The position numbers and the translations under genes were made by a program. The notes beneath the pieces were generated by a model that did not search any database, was not told where the DNA came from, and saw nothing but the letters and a program-made list of their open reading frames with translations. Below are positions 1-8,242 of a stretch of 56,695 bases of DNA, piece after piece. The stretch comes from an uncultured Collinsella sp. (GTDB lineage: Bacteria > Actinomycetota > Coriobacteriia > Coriobacteriales > Coriobacteriaceae), in the NCBI GenBank assembly GCA_958415525.1, contig CATYZE010000014.1, forward strand, positions 1 to 56,695. The letters run 5' to 3'. Every line of letters begins with the position of its first letter. Positions within the stretch are counted from its first letter, which is position 1.

Positions 1-157
1 TAAGTGGCCTTCGGCTCGTGCGGAATCTACGAAAATCTCAACCCGGCCCCTCGGACCGGAGCTGCGGTAACTTTGCTGCGGATCTTCGCGCCCGTTGAGC
101 GACGCGCCCCACGCATAACCCTTATGTCGGTGGGCTGATGCGTTGCATCCCTGAGGA

Positions 158-1294
158 CTACAAAGTCGAAATGAAGGTGGACAGGCGATTTAGGCCTTCG
201 TCCAGGTCTTTATCGGAAACGCAGTAGCTTAGGCGGATGTGGCCTTCGGTGCCGAAACAGTCGCCCGGGACTAGGGCTACGTTGGCCTCTTTGATGGCCT
301 TGATGCAGAAGGCTTCGCTTGTTAGGTCGAACTTTTTGATGCTGGGGAAGGCGTAGAAGGCGCCTGCGGGCTCTACGACGTCCAGGCCCATGGCATCTAA
401 AGCTGCGAGCACGCATTTGCGGCGGGCTCGGTAGACTTTGAGCATGGGGGTTGGGTCGACGGTGAGGGCTCGGGCTGCGGCGTCCATCTCGAAGGAGACG
501 GCACTCGATACTAAGTATTGGTGAGCTTTTGCAATCTCGGCGATGACGGGGGCTGCCGCTGCGAGCCAACCCAAGCGCCAGCCGGTCATGGCCCAGGGCT
601 TGGAGAAGCTCTCGATGATCACCGTCTGCTCGCGCAGCTCCGGATGTCGCCGGGCAAAGCGCTCGTAGCCATCCACGTAGACGAGGCGGTTGTATACGTC
701 GTCGCAGACCACGTAGATGCCCGCCTGCTCCGCTACGCGCGCCACGGCGTCGAGCGATGCCGCGTTGAGAATGCAACCCGTGGGATTGTTGGGCGTGCAG
801 ATGACGATGGCCTTGGTCGCCGGGGTCACACAGGCGCGAAGCGCATCCTCGTCAATCTGAAATTGCGCAGGCTCCGTATCCAAAAAGACCGCTTTGGCGT
901 GATTGGCTACGACGATGCTCTCGTACAGGCCAAAGGCCGGCGTGGGGATAATGACCTCGTCGCCGGGGTTGAGCATGGCCATGAATGTTGCCGACAGGGC
1001 CTCGGTCGCGCCGTCGGTCAGGATGACCTCGTCGGCCGAAAACGTAAGGCCCGCGTCCCCCATGTAGGCAGACAGTGCCTCGCGCAGGACAGGGCGACCG
1101 TTGTTGGGCGGATAGTGTGTGTCGCCGCGGCCCAGTGCGGCGGTCACCTCGGCGCTAATCACATCGGGCGTGGGAAAATCAGGCTCGCCGAGCGCAAGCG
1201 CGATGCATCCCGGATGCTGAGCGGCGAGCGCGTTGATTCGGCGGATACCGGAGGGCTTGAGCGTGGCAAGCGAGGTATTCATGGGCAGGCGCAT
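158..1294 (-). CDS. Class I/II PLP-dependent aminotransferase (aspartate/aromatic type)
   Basis: 378 residues, full length for fold-type I aminotransferases. Visible family signatures are the N-terminal LALGEPDFPTPD segment, the NNPTG loop near residue 170, CDDVYNRL, and the PLP-lysine region SFSKPWAMTGWRLG with the Schiff-base Lys in SFSK. It should transfer an amino group between an amino acid and 2-oxoglutarate in the cytoplasm; substrate preference cannot be read from the sequence. The ATG at 1294 has GAAAGGA about 6 bases upstream. A second Met four codons in is possible but sits too far from that site. It is divergent from the 1388 gene. Confidence 0.9.
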   Translation of the reverse strand: MRLPMNTSLATLKPSGIRRINALAAQHPGCIALALGEPDFPTPDVISAEVTAALGRGDTHYPPNNGRPVLREALSAYMGDAGLTFSADEVILTDGATEALSATFMAMLNPGDEVIIPTPAFGLYESIVVANHAKAVFLDTEPAQFQIDEDALRACVTPATKAIVICTPNNPTGCILNAASLDAVARVAEQAGIYVVCDDVYNRLVYVDGYERFARRHPELREQTVIIESFSKPWAMTGWRLGWLAAAAPVIAEIAKAHQYLVSSAVSFEMDAAARALTVDPTPMLKVYRARRKCVLAALDAMGLDVVEPAGAFYAFPSIKKFDLTSEAFCIKAIKEANVALVPGDCFGTEGHIRLSYCVSDKDLDEGLNRLSTFISTL

Positions 1295-1387
1295 GGCGTT
1301 CCTTTCGTAAGGGTTGCACTAGGATAGCGCGGCGAGGCGCTGCCAGACGGTGTAACCTAAACGGAAACCAACCGGAAAGGAGGCGGC

Positions 1388-2050
1388 ATGGAGACGACCG
1401 CGCGCGGCGATGTACCAAAAACGTTGCAGACCATTGCGTATATCAGCATTCCCAATAGCGCCGATCTTGAGTTTTTGCTCTGGGACCTGCAGGATGCCAT
1501 CGCCGCCTATGCTCAGCTTTCCGGTACTTCGTTCCCCCGTCTGGTCGCTCTGGGGACGGATGATGGCGGCAGCACTGCGGACGGCATTGTATTCGCTGTT
1601 GAGAATGCGCTCAATAACGAGGCGATGAGCGTCGTTGAGCAGGCGCTTGATTGCCTTGGGGGCACGGAAGCGCGCGTCTATGTCGTTGTTCAAGCCGGCT
1701 GTGGGAGTCCCGAGCGGGCGCACACGGTCGTTGGCCATCTGCGCGAAGCGTGCGAGCGTCGGGGGTTGTCGTGGTGCGGTGGCATTGTCGTCTGCACCGG
1801 CGCTGGCATCGCAGCGCTTTGCCGCTCCCCACGCATGGGCCTCTTGCGCCGACCGTTTTCCGAAGCCATGGACAAGCTCGTGGGTGCGGTGCGTATGGGT
1901 TGCTCGGTTGAGCATGCACAGCGACTCGGCGGCGGCAGTGCCGAGGACATCGACACCAATGGCATGGTTTTTGCCGAGCCAGCCGTGCCGGCGCCAATCT
2001 GGCAAGCCGTTATAAAACGCCTTGGCGCTCACGCTCAATCAAATATTTAA
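1388..2050 (+). CDS. Flavodoxin-fold-like protein, function unknown
   Basis: 220 residues with the ribosome-binding site AAAGGAGGCGGC before ATG. I do not recognise a named family. The middle resembles C-terminal parts of NAD(P)H-dependent flavin reductases: a strand YVVVQAGCGSPE, a helix LREACERRGLSW, then GGIVVCTGAGIAAL and RRPFSEAMDKLVGAVRMG. The N-terminal 60 residues are unlike the flavin-binding start of those enzymes and have no obvious phosphate loop, so FMN binding is doubtful. It ends one base from the stop of the convergent glycosylase gene. Confidence 0.7.
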   Translation: METTARGDVPKTLQTIAYISIPNSADLEFLLWDLQDAIAAYAQLSGTSFPRLVALGTDDGGSTADGIVFAVENALNNEAMSVVEQALDCLGGTEARVYVVVQAGCGSPERAHTVVGHLREACERRGLSWCGGIVVCTGAGIAALCRSPRMGLLRRPFSEAMDKLVGAVRMGCSVEHAQRLGGGSAEDIDTNGMVFAEPAVPAPIWQAVIKRLGAHAQSNI

Positions 2051-2051
2051 A

Positions 2052-2615
2052 CTAACGAGCGCCCCAATCAACGGCATCGCGCCAGCGCTCAACAAGCCAC
2101 TCCAAACGCCATGCCGCGTTGGCGGGACTTGTCGACGGCAGAACGATGGCCGGCAGCCCGGTGCGTTCTTGTAGATAGCGCTTGTAGAGCCGACCAGCTG
2201 TACCACCGTTGCATATCACCTGCTCAATGGGAGCTGCACCGGCAATGCGCTCGATATGTGCCGGCACAACGTTGCGAATGCTCGCGTCACTCGAGCCCTT
2301 GATGTCACAGCTCTCGATCACGTCCCACAGGGCCACACCGCCGTTGAGCAGCATAGCCCGCTTGGCGGCAATCGAGACGTCGAGCGTCGCAGGCTCGCCG
2401 CTCGCCAAAGAGTCGCCCTCGTTGGGCGGCACGGGCACACCGAGGCACGCGGCCATCACACGCCAAAAGCGATTCTGAGGGTTGCCGTAATAAAAGGCAT
2501 TGGCGCGCGAAAGCACCGAGGGAAACGAGCCCAACACCAAAACGCGCGAGCGCCCGTCAAACACGGGCTCAAACCCATGCTCAATATGTTGATAGCCCTC
2601 GTCGGACGCAGCCAT
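2052..2615 (-). CDS. Deoxyinosine/uracil DNA glycosylase family protein
   Basis: 187 residues of the uracil-DNA-glycosylase superfamily, closest to the hypoxanthine/deoxyinosine branch. Evidence is the opening RVLVLGSFPSVLSRANAFYYGNPQNRFWRV, the LLNGGVALWDVI segment, and the C-terminal active-site strand VLPSTSPANA. It should remove deaminated purine (hypoxanthine) or uracil from DNA as the first step of base excision repair. It starts 3 bases after the amylase stop and is probably translated from the same transcript. No strong Shine-Dalgarno is visible, so translational coupling is likely. Confidence 0.85.
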   Translation of the reverse strand: MAASDEGYQHIEHGFEPVFDGRSRVLVLGSFPSVLSRANAFYYGNPQNRFWRVMAACLGVPVPPNEGDSLASGEPATLDVSIAAKRAMLLNGGVALWDVIESCDIKGSSDASIRNVVPAHIERIAGAAPIEQVICNGGTAGRLYKRYLQERTGLPAIVLPSTSPANAAWRLEWLVERWRDAVDWGAR

Positions 2616-2618
2616 GGC

Positions 2619-3995
2619 CTAGGCCCTCAACAGATAGCGCACCTCGTAGGGTGCAAGCTCAAGGGTACCCGTCAGCTCGACCGTGGGCGCATCGTCGACA
2701 AGCAGGTCGACAAAGGAGCCGTTGAGCTCGCCGGCTCCAAAGGTATAGGGCTCGTTCACGGCATTGACCGCCACGAGCACCGTCGCATCGTCGCAAGTGC
2801 GCTCGAACAGCAGCTGCTTGTTCTGGATCACCACGTTGCGATATGCACCGTAGTTGAGGGCACGGGCCGCCGCGTCGTTTGCCGAGCGCAGGTGCGCGAG
2901 CTGCTTGACAAATGCCGTCAGCTCGTTGGGCGCAGGCTCATCGAGCGCAGGTCGCAGCGCCCAGTCACCATCGGGGCCGCCCTTTTCGCCGGCAATCCCC
3001 CACTCGCTGCCATAGTAGACGCACGGGATGCCCGGCATGCCAAACAGCATGCCGTAGGCGGGGCGCAGGCAGGACTTGTCCGTCAGGATGCTCGCCAGGC
3101 GCGGCACGTCATGGTTGTCGACAAACGACAGCAGATGCTTGCCGCGATAAATGCACCACGGGTCACCACCAAACTGGCGATGCAGCGAGTGGGCGATCTC
3201 GAACATGTTGACCGAGTTAAAGCTGGAGTACAGGCCCTTGTAGCACTCGTAGTTGGTGCAGGAGTCGAGCATCTCGTCGTTGACGATCTGGTTGTAGTCG
3301 CCGTGGAGCGTCTCGCCGATCAGCACAAAATCGGGCTTGAGCTCGCGGGTAAAGGTATGCAGACGACGCATGAAGTCGCGGTCGAGCATATAGGCGACGT
3401 CCAAGCGCAGACCGTCGATGCTAAAGACCTCGGCCCAGTGACGCACGGACTCAAGCAGGTAATCGACCACGGCGGGGTTTTGTAGGTTGAGCTTCACGAG
3501 CTCAAAATGGCCCTCCCAGCCCTCATACCAAAAACCATCGCCGTAGCACGAGTCACCGTCAAAGCTGATATGGAACCAATCCTTGTAGGGCGAGTCCCAC
3601 TTGCGCTCCTGAACATCGCGGAAGGCCCAAAAGCCGCGACCGACGTGGTTGAAGACGGCATCAAGCACCACGCGGATGCCATGGGCGTGCAGCGTCTCGC
3701 ACACGGCGGCAAAATCGGCATCCCCACCCAGGCGACGGTCGATATGGCGCAGGCTGCGCGTGTCGTAACCGTGGCTGTCGGATTCGAGCGGCGGGTTAAT
3801 GAGCACAGCACCGATGCCGAGTTCCTGCAGGTAGCCGGCCCATTGGGCGATTTTCATAATCGGAGCATCGGGGTTGGGCGCGGCGTTGGCGGCCTGGGCG
3901 AGTTCATCCTCGGCAACGGGGGCGGCGTTTTCGCGCGGAGCTCCGCAAAAGCCCAGCGGATAGATCTGATAGAACGTCGTCTCGTATGCCCACAT
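2619..3995 (-). CDS. GH13 alpha-amylase family glycoside hydrolase
   Basis: 458 residues with no signal peptide, so it acts on imported alpha-glucans or maltodextrins. The GH13 regions appear in order: VVLDAVFNHVG (region I), DGLRLDVAYM (region II, nucleophile Asp), FVLIGETLHGDY (region III, acid/base Glu) and LLSFVDNHDVPR (region IV, transition-state Asp). The short N-terminus and insert resemble the neopullulanase/maltogenic-type subfamilies, but I cannot assign one. GGGAGG precedes the ATG by 5 bases. It is followed 3 bases later by the DNA glycosylase gene. Confidence 0.9.
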   Translation of the reverse strand: MWAYETTFYQIYPLGFCGAPRENAAPVAEDELAQAANAAPNPDAPIMKIAQWAGYLQELGIGAVLINPPLESDSHGYDTRSLRHIDRRLGGDADFAAVCETLHAHGIRVVLDAVFNHVGRGFWAFRDVQERKWDSPYKDWFHISFDGDSCYGDGFWYEGWEGHFELVKLNLQNPAVVDYLLESVRHWAEVFSIDGLRLDVAYMLDRDFMRRLHTFTRELKPDFVLIGETLHGDYNQIVNDEMLDSCTNYECYKGLYSSFNSVNMFEIAHSLHRQFGGDPWCIYRGKHLLSFVDNHDVPRLASILTDKSCLRPAYGMLFGMPGIPCVYYGSEWGIAGEKGGPDGDWALRPALDEPAPNELTAFVKQLAHLRSANDAAARALNYGAYRNVVIQNKQLLFERTCDDATVLVAVNAVNEPYTFGAGELNGSFVDLLVDDAPTVELTGTLELAPYEVRYLLRA

Positions 3996-4066
3996 AGCAA
4001 CCTCCCGGTAAGCTCAACACAACGACATCCATTGTATGCCCGGCTTGTATCCTCTCCCCCAAAATA

Positions 4067-4133
4067 AGTTGCGGTGGAATAGTTCCTGTTTGAGCCTTCA
4101 GAGGCCTTAAACAGGAACTATTTCACCGCAACT
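4067..4133. repeat. Intergenic palindrome with AGTTGCGGTG termini, copy 1
   Basis: Arms of 25 bases at 4067-4091 and 4109-4133 pair with a single mismatch around a 17-base loop. The termini AGTTGCGGTG...CACCGCAACT recur at 49745-49811 with a different interior. The hairpin lies just past the stop of the minus-strand exporter gene and could end its transcript, although no clean T run follows. Confidence 0.85.
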
Positions 4134-4148
4134 GATGAGGGGACGTGA

Positions 4149-5345
4149 TTAGGCGACGGGCTTGGCGCGGCGTATGGCCGGGAACAGCACCGTGATGGCG
4201 AGGATGACGCCCACGACAGCGATCGTGCCGCCTGCGTAGCCAATCCAGGCGATGCCGGGGCCCGACACCACGGCGCCACCGATTGCGGTGCCCGTGCCGA
4301 TCCCCAGGTTGAACAGGCCCGAGAAGATCGACATGGCGACAGCCGACGAGTCCGCCGGCGTGTACTTGATGAGCTCGGCCTGAAACGCCACGTTAAAGGC
4401 CGTGGAGCAGCAGCCCCATAGCGCGCAAACAGCGAGAACGGCGACGAGCGACGGTGCAACCGGACCCATGAGCAGCAGAGCCACCGGCACGCCGGAGAGC
4501 GTAATCGCGAGAAACGGGAACCGGTGCCCATCGAACAGGCGGCCAAACAGCCAGCTTCCGAGCAGACCAGAGCAGCCGAACGCCGTCAGCGTCATAGTGA
4601 TGGCGCCCGCGTCGACGTGCGCGACCTGTGCCAGGAACGGCTCGATATAGCTGTAACCCGCATAATAGCCGGTCGCCATAAAGACCGTGACCGCATAAAG
4701 CGCGATGAGGAACGGGTTCTTGAGCAGCTCGGGAAGCTGTTTGAGCGTAAAGCGCTCACCCGCCGGCATGGCCGGGAACACCGCTGCCTGGTACACCACC
4801 GCGGCGGCAGAAAAGACCCCGACCACGGCAAACGTCATGCGCCAGCCCACGGCCAGGCCGATGGCGCGGCCGATCGGCAGGCCAAAGATCTGCGCGATGG
4901 ACGAGCCCGTGGCAATCATGCTAATGGCGAGCGCCCCGTGGCGACTGTCAACCAGGCGCGAGGCCATGATCGAGGCGACCGACCAGAACACGGCATGCGC
5001 GCAGGCGACCACCAGGCGCGCACAGACCAGGATGGGATATGTCGGTGCCACAGCGGACAGGAACTGACCCAGCGAGAACACGGCAAGCACGCCGAGCAGC
5101 ATACGCTTGAACTCAAAGCGCGAGGCGAACACCATAAGCGGCAACGACAGCAGCATGACGCCCCAGGCGTAGACCGAGATCATGATGCCTGCCTGGGCCT
5201 CGGTGAGCGAAAACGACGCGGCGATATCAGTCAGAAGGCCAATGGGCATGAACTCCGACGTGTTGAATACGAACGCACAGCAGGCGAGCCCGATAAGCGG
5301 GAGCCACCGTTTGAGTGAGATGCCATCTTGTCTTGCCTGAGTCAT
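4149..5345 (-). CDS. MFS transporter of the sugar-efflux/drug:H+ antiporter (SotB/AraJ-like) type
   Basis: 398 residues with about 12 hydrophobic segments. The N-terminus has the FNTSEFMPIGLLTDIAASF motif typical of SotB/YdhP-like exporters, and motif A is degenerate after helix 2. It probably exports sugars or small toxic compounds by proton antiport; the substrate is unknown. I chose the ATG at 5345 because GGAGAGG lies 8 bases upstream, rather than an in-frame ATG 16 codons earlier that falls on the promoter. A palindromic repeat follows its stop. Confidence 0.88.
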   Translation of the reverse strand: MTQARQDGISLKRWLPLIGLACCAFVFNTSEFMPIGLLTDIAASFSLTEAQAGIMISVYAWGVMLLSLPLMVFASRFEFKRMLLGVLAVFSLGQFLSAVAPTYPILVCARLVVACAHAVFWSVASIMASRLVDSRHGALAISMIATGSSIAQIFGLPIGRAIGLAVGWRMTFAVVGVFSAAAVVYQAAVFPAMPAGERFTLKQLPELLKNPFLIALYAVTVFMATGYYAGYSYIEPFLAQVAHVDAGAITMTLTAFGCSGLLGSWLFGRLFDGHRFPFLAITLSGVPVALLLMGPVAPSLVAVLAVCALWGCCSTAFNVAFQAELIKYTPADSSAVAMSIFSGLFNLGIGTGTAIGGAVVSGPGIAWIGYAGGTIAVVGVILAITVLFPAIRRAKPVA

Positions 5346-5381
5346 GTAGGAAACCTCTCCGATTGTCTTGAGCGGTGGGCG

Positions 5382-5411
5382 ATTATATAGCAACGGCCCC
5401 GCATCCGTCAG
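5382..5411 (-). promoter_or_regulatory. Promoter of the MFS gene
   Basis: On the minus strand a perfect -10 TATAAT (5382-5387) lies 18 bases downstream of CTGACG (5406-5411). The two boxes straddle one arm of the hairpin at 5395-5426, so the terminator of feoB and this promoter overlap. Confidence 0.6.
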
Positions 5412-5426
5412 TACAGATGCGGGGCC
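5395..5426 (-). terminator. Hairpin downstream of feoB
   Basis: A perfect 11-bp stem, GGCCCCGCATC with GATGCGGGGCC, around a 10-base loop, 40 bases past the feoB stop. The T run is weak (GTTGCTAT). Confidence 0.6.
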
Positions 5427-5468
5427 GCAATCAACTCAATACACAGAGGTGGCGGCGTCAATTAATAG

Positions 5469-7829
5469 CTAAGCCAACCCCAGCAATATGCCCGCCGAAT
5501 GCACGACAAACGCCACGATCCAGGCGACCGTCACTTGAAACGCGAACACGGCAACGGCATAGCGCGCGCCCAGCTCGCTCTTGACGGCACCGATGGACGC
5601 CACGCAGGGCGGGTACAGCAGCGTAAAGACCAGGAACACGTAAGCGGTAAACGGCGAAAACATGGTTGACAGCACCGCGGGCGACGTTGCGCCCAAAAGC
5701 ACCGTGAGGGTCGAGATGACGCTCTCCTTGGCGATAAGTCCGGTGACGAGCGCCGTCGAGGCGCGCCAGTCGCCGAAGCCGAGCGGGGCCAACACCGGCG
5801 CGATGATGCTACCCAGACCGGCAAGCAGACTCTGCGACTGATCGGCGACCACATTAAAGCGGATGTCGAACGTCTGCAGGAACCAGATGACCACCGTAGC
5901 GGCAAAGATAATGGTAAAGGCCTTGGTAATAAAGTCCTTGGCCTTATCCCATGCCAGCATCACCGTCGTCTTGACGCTTGGCAGGCGATAGTTGGGAAGC
6001 TCCATGATAAACGGCACCGGGTCTCCCTTAAATGCCGTGCGGTTGAGCACCAAAGCCGCGATGCAACCGACTGCAATGCCAATCAAATAGAGCGAGACCA
6101 TGGCGGGAACTGTCGCCTGCGGGAAAAACGCCCCGCACAGCAGACCGTAGACCGGCAACTTGGCCGAGCAGCTCATGAACGGCGTGAGCATGACCGTCAT
6201 CTTGCGGTCGTGCTCGGATGGGAGCGTACGGGTCGACATGATAGCCGGCACGGTGCAGCCAAAACCGACGAGCATGGGCACAAAGCTGCGGCCCGAAAGG
6301 CCAAAGCGACGCAGCACCTTATCCATAACAAAGGCCACGCGTGCCATGTATCCGGAGTCTTCCAGAATGGAAAGGAACAAAAAGAGCACGACGATAATCG
6401 GCAGGAAGGTCAGCACGCTGCCCACGCCCGTAAGCACGCCGTCGACAGCCAGTGAGCGCACCACGTCGTTGGTGCCGAACGCCTTGAGGCCCGCATCGGC
6501 CGAGGCGATGATGGCAGCGATGCCGTCCTCCATGAGCCCCTGCAACGCCGCGCCGATCACGCCAAACGTCAGCCAAAAGACGAGGCCCATGATCACCAGA
6601 AACGCCGGAATGGCTGTGTAGCGACCCGTCAGGATGCGGTCGATCTTGACGGAGCGCACGTGCTCGCGGCTCTCGTGCGGCTTGACGACGCAGCGCCCAC
6701 ACACGTCGCCGATAAAGCTAAAGCGCATATCGGCCAGCGCGGACAGGCGGTCGGTGCCGGCCTCGCCCTCCATCTGGGTAATGATGTGCTCGATGGCGTC
6801 GAGCTCGTTGCGATCCAGGTGAAGCGCCTCGGTCACCAGCTCGTCGCCCTCAACCAGCTTGGTCGCCGCAAAACGCACCGGGATATGCGCCGTCGCGGCA
6901 TGGTCCTCGATAAGGTTGGCGATGCCGTGAATGCAGCGATGCAGCGCGCCGCCGTCTGGACCATCGGGCGCGCAGAAGTCCAGGCGACCGGGGCGCTCGC
7001 GGAACCGCGCCACGTGCAAGGCATGATCCACCAACTCGCCGATGCCCTCGTTGCGGGCAGCGCTAATGGGGACAACAGGCACGCCCAACAGGCTCTCGAG
7101 CAGGTTGACGTCCACGGCGCCGCCGTTGGCCGTCACCTCGTCCATCATGTTGAGCGCGATGACCATGGGGCGGTCGAGCTCCATAAGCTGCAGCGTCAGG
7201 TACAGGTTACGCTCGATGTTGGTGGCGTCGATGATATCGATGATGGCGTCCGGGCGCTCGTCGAGGATGAACTGACGGCTCACGACCTCTTCGCCCGTGT
7301 ACGGCGACAACGAGTAAATACCGGGCAAGTCGGTAACGCTCGCCTCGGGGTGGTTACGGATAGTGCCGTCCTTGCGGTCGACCGTCACGCCGGGAAAGTT
7401 ACCGACATGCTGGTTGGAGCCCGTCAGCTGGTTGAATAACGTGGTCTTGCCGCAGTTTTGGTTGCCGGCGAGGGCAAAGTGCAGCGGCGCGCCCTCGGGC
7501 ACGGCCGTCTTTGCCGCACGGGGCGAATACGTCCCCTCGCCCAGGGCCGGATGCTCCGTCGTGCCGATTGCAGCGTTAGCGCGCGGACCCATATCGGTAT
7601 CGTGAATGCCCACGAGCTCAATGCGGGCGGCATCGTCCTTGCGCAGCGTCAGCTCGTAGCCGCGCAGGCGAATCTCGAGCGGGTCGCCCATGGGGGCGTA
7701 CTTCATCATGGTGACTTCGGTGCCCGGCGTTAGGCCCATGTCCAAAATATGCTGTCGGAGCGCCTGATCGTCCGATGTTACCGATGCGACAACGGCGTCC
7801 TTTCCAATCTCGAGCGTATCGAGCTTCAC
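5469..7829 (-). CDS. feoB: Ferrous iron transporter, FeoA-FeoB fusion
   Basis: 786 residues from a GTG at 7829, preceded by GGAGGAACACGGAC; upstream ATGs in frame have no such site. Residues 1-75 form a FeoA-type SH3-like domain (LDMGLTPGTEVTMM). A short linker leads to the FeoB G domain with a P loop GNQNCGKTT, DLPGIYSLSPYTGEE (G3) and ALNMMDE (G4). The membrane part follows, with the gating motifs GFGCTVPAIMSTRT and PFMSCSAKLPVYGLL. It imports Fe2+ across the cytoplasmic membrane. FeoA and FeoB are usually separate genes, so here they are made at 1:1. Tandem GGTTAGCC boxes upstream suggest iron control. Confidence 0.97.
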   Translation of the reverse strand: MKLDTLEIGKDAVVASVTSDDQALRQHILDMGLTPGTEVTMMKYAPMGDPLEIRLRGYELTLRKDDAARIELVGIHDTDMGPRANAAIGTTEHPALGEGTYSPRAAKTAVPEGAPLHFALAGNQNCGKTTLFNQLTGSNQHVGNFPGVTVDRKDGTIRNHPEASVTDLPGIYSLSPYTGEEVVSRQFILDERPDAIIDIIDATNIERNLYLTLQLMELDRPMVIALNMMDEVTANGGAVDVNLLESLLGVPVVPISAARNEGIGELVDHALHVARFRERPGRLDFCAPDGPDGGALHRCIHGIANLIEDHAATAHIPVRFAATKLVEGDELVTEALHLDRNELDAIEHIITQMEGEAGTDRLSALADMRFSFIGDVCGRCVVKPHESREHVRSVKIDRILTGRYTAIPAFLVIMGLVFWLTFGVIGAALQGLMEDGIAAIIASADAGLKAFGTNDVVRSLAVDGVLTGVGSVLTFLPIIVVLFLFLSILEDSGYMARVAFVMDKVLRRFGLSGRSFVPMLVGFGCTVPAIMSTRTLPSEHDRKMTVMLTPFMSCSAKLPVYGLLCGAFFPQATVPAMVSLYLIGIAVGCIAALVLNRTAFKGDPVPFIMELPNYRLPSVKTTVMLAWDKAKDFITKAFTIIFAATVVIWFLQTFDIRFNVVADQSQSLLAGLGSIIAPVLAPLGFGDWRASTALVTGLIAKESVISTLTVLLGATSPAVLSTMFSPFTAYVFLVFTLLYPPCVASIGAVKSELGARYAVAVFAFQVTVAWIVAFVVHSAGILLGLA

Positions 7830-7876
7830 GTCCGTGTTCCTCCCCCGGCGCCCACAGGGCGTTGTATTTATGTTCA

Positions 7877-7905
7877 CCATGGCTAACCGTTTGCCATGGC
7901 TAACC
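7877..7905 (-). promoter_or_regulatory. Tandem putative iron-regulator boxes upstream of feoB
   Basis: The 12-mer GGTTAGCCATGG (minus strand) occurs twice, at 7894-7905 and 7877-7888, exactly 17 bases apart. GGTTAGCC equals the core half-site of DtxR/IdeR operators. The other half-site is poorly conserved, so binding is inferred. Confidence 0.5.
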
Positions 7906-7983
7906 AATTGTAACCATGCATCATAGCGCGAACACGCAACGACGTTCAATCAACAGATTGGTGCAAGGGCCGTCCCCAAGTAC

Positions 7984-8012
7984 CGGCACAAAAGGAACGT
8001 CCCCGAGTGCCG
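7984..8012. repeat. GTCCCC-loop hairpin
   Basis: A 6-bp stem, CGGCAC with GTGCCG, around a loop containing GGAACGTCCCC. The same loop core occurs in the hairpins at 51526-51577. It directly precedes structured element A. Confidence 0.55.
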
Positions 8013-8023
8013 CATCTGGGCCA

Positions 8024-8242
8024 TGGCAACGCCGATGTTTTGGCGCGGACAGCGAAAGCCCGCCAGAGCGAGCAAGGTGACGCGAAGCGAGGCGGCATTG
8101 ACCTTCTGGTCATGCCGCCGAAGCTGAACGTCAGATTGCCGCTCTGGCGGGCTTGCAGCGTCGACCGGTCCGCCGTTCGTTAGAACGGCGGAACCAAAGG
8201 CGCAGCGGCAAGTGGTTACGGCGTTTGGTAAAACGCCGTAAC
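8024..8242. ncRNA. Structured intergenic element, copy A (unidentified family)
   Basis: Read on +. TGGCAACGCC leads to stem P1 (8057-8070 with 8140-8153, 14 perfect pairs). Inside are the conserved CAAGGTGACGCGAA, hairpin P2 (8091-8098 with 8112-8119, one bulged T, then GACC-TTCT-GGTC), and the conserved TGAACGTCAGATTG. TGACG at 8078-8082 can also pair with CGTCA at 8129-8133. GCAGCGTCGA follows P1, then hairpins 8170-8191 and 8215-8242. The second copy at 51591-51744 keeps the conserved strings but has different, fully compensated P1 and P2 stems. Strand and function are unknown. It fills the 412-base gap between feoB and the esterase stop. Confidence 0.75.

Noticed and set aside
1..157. Possible RNA gene at the left edge
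   Set aside because: GC-rich with short hairpins (CCGGCCCCTCGGACCGG), but no SRP, 6S, tmRNA or RNase P signature could be matched; probably the 3' flank of something outside the window.
8024..8242. Calling the structured element a HEARO/omegaRNA or Collinsella-1 RNA
   Set aside because: Similar in size and style, but I cannot recall their consensus well enough to match positions, and no IscB/HNH gene is adjacent.
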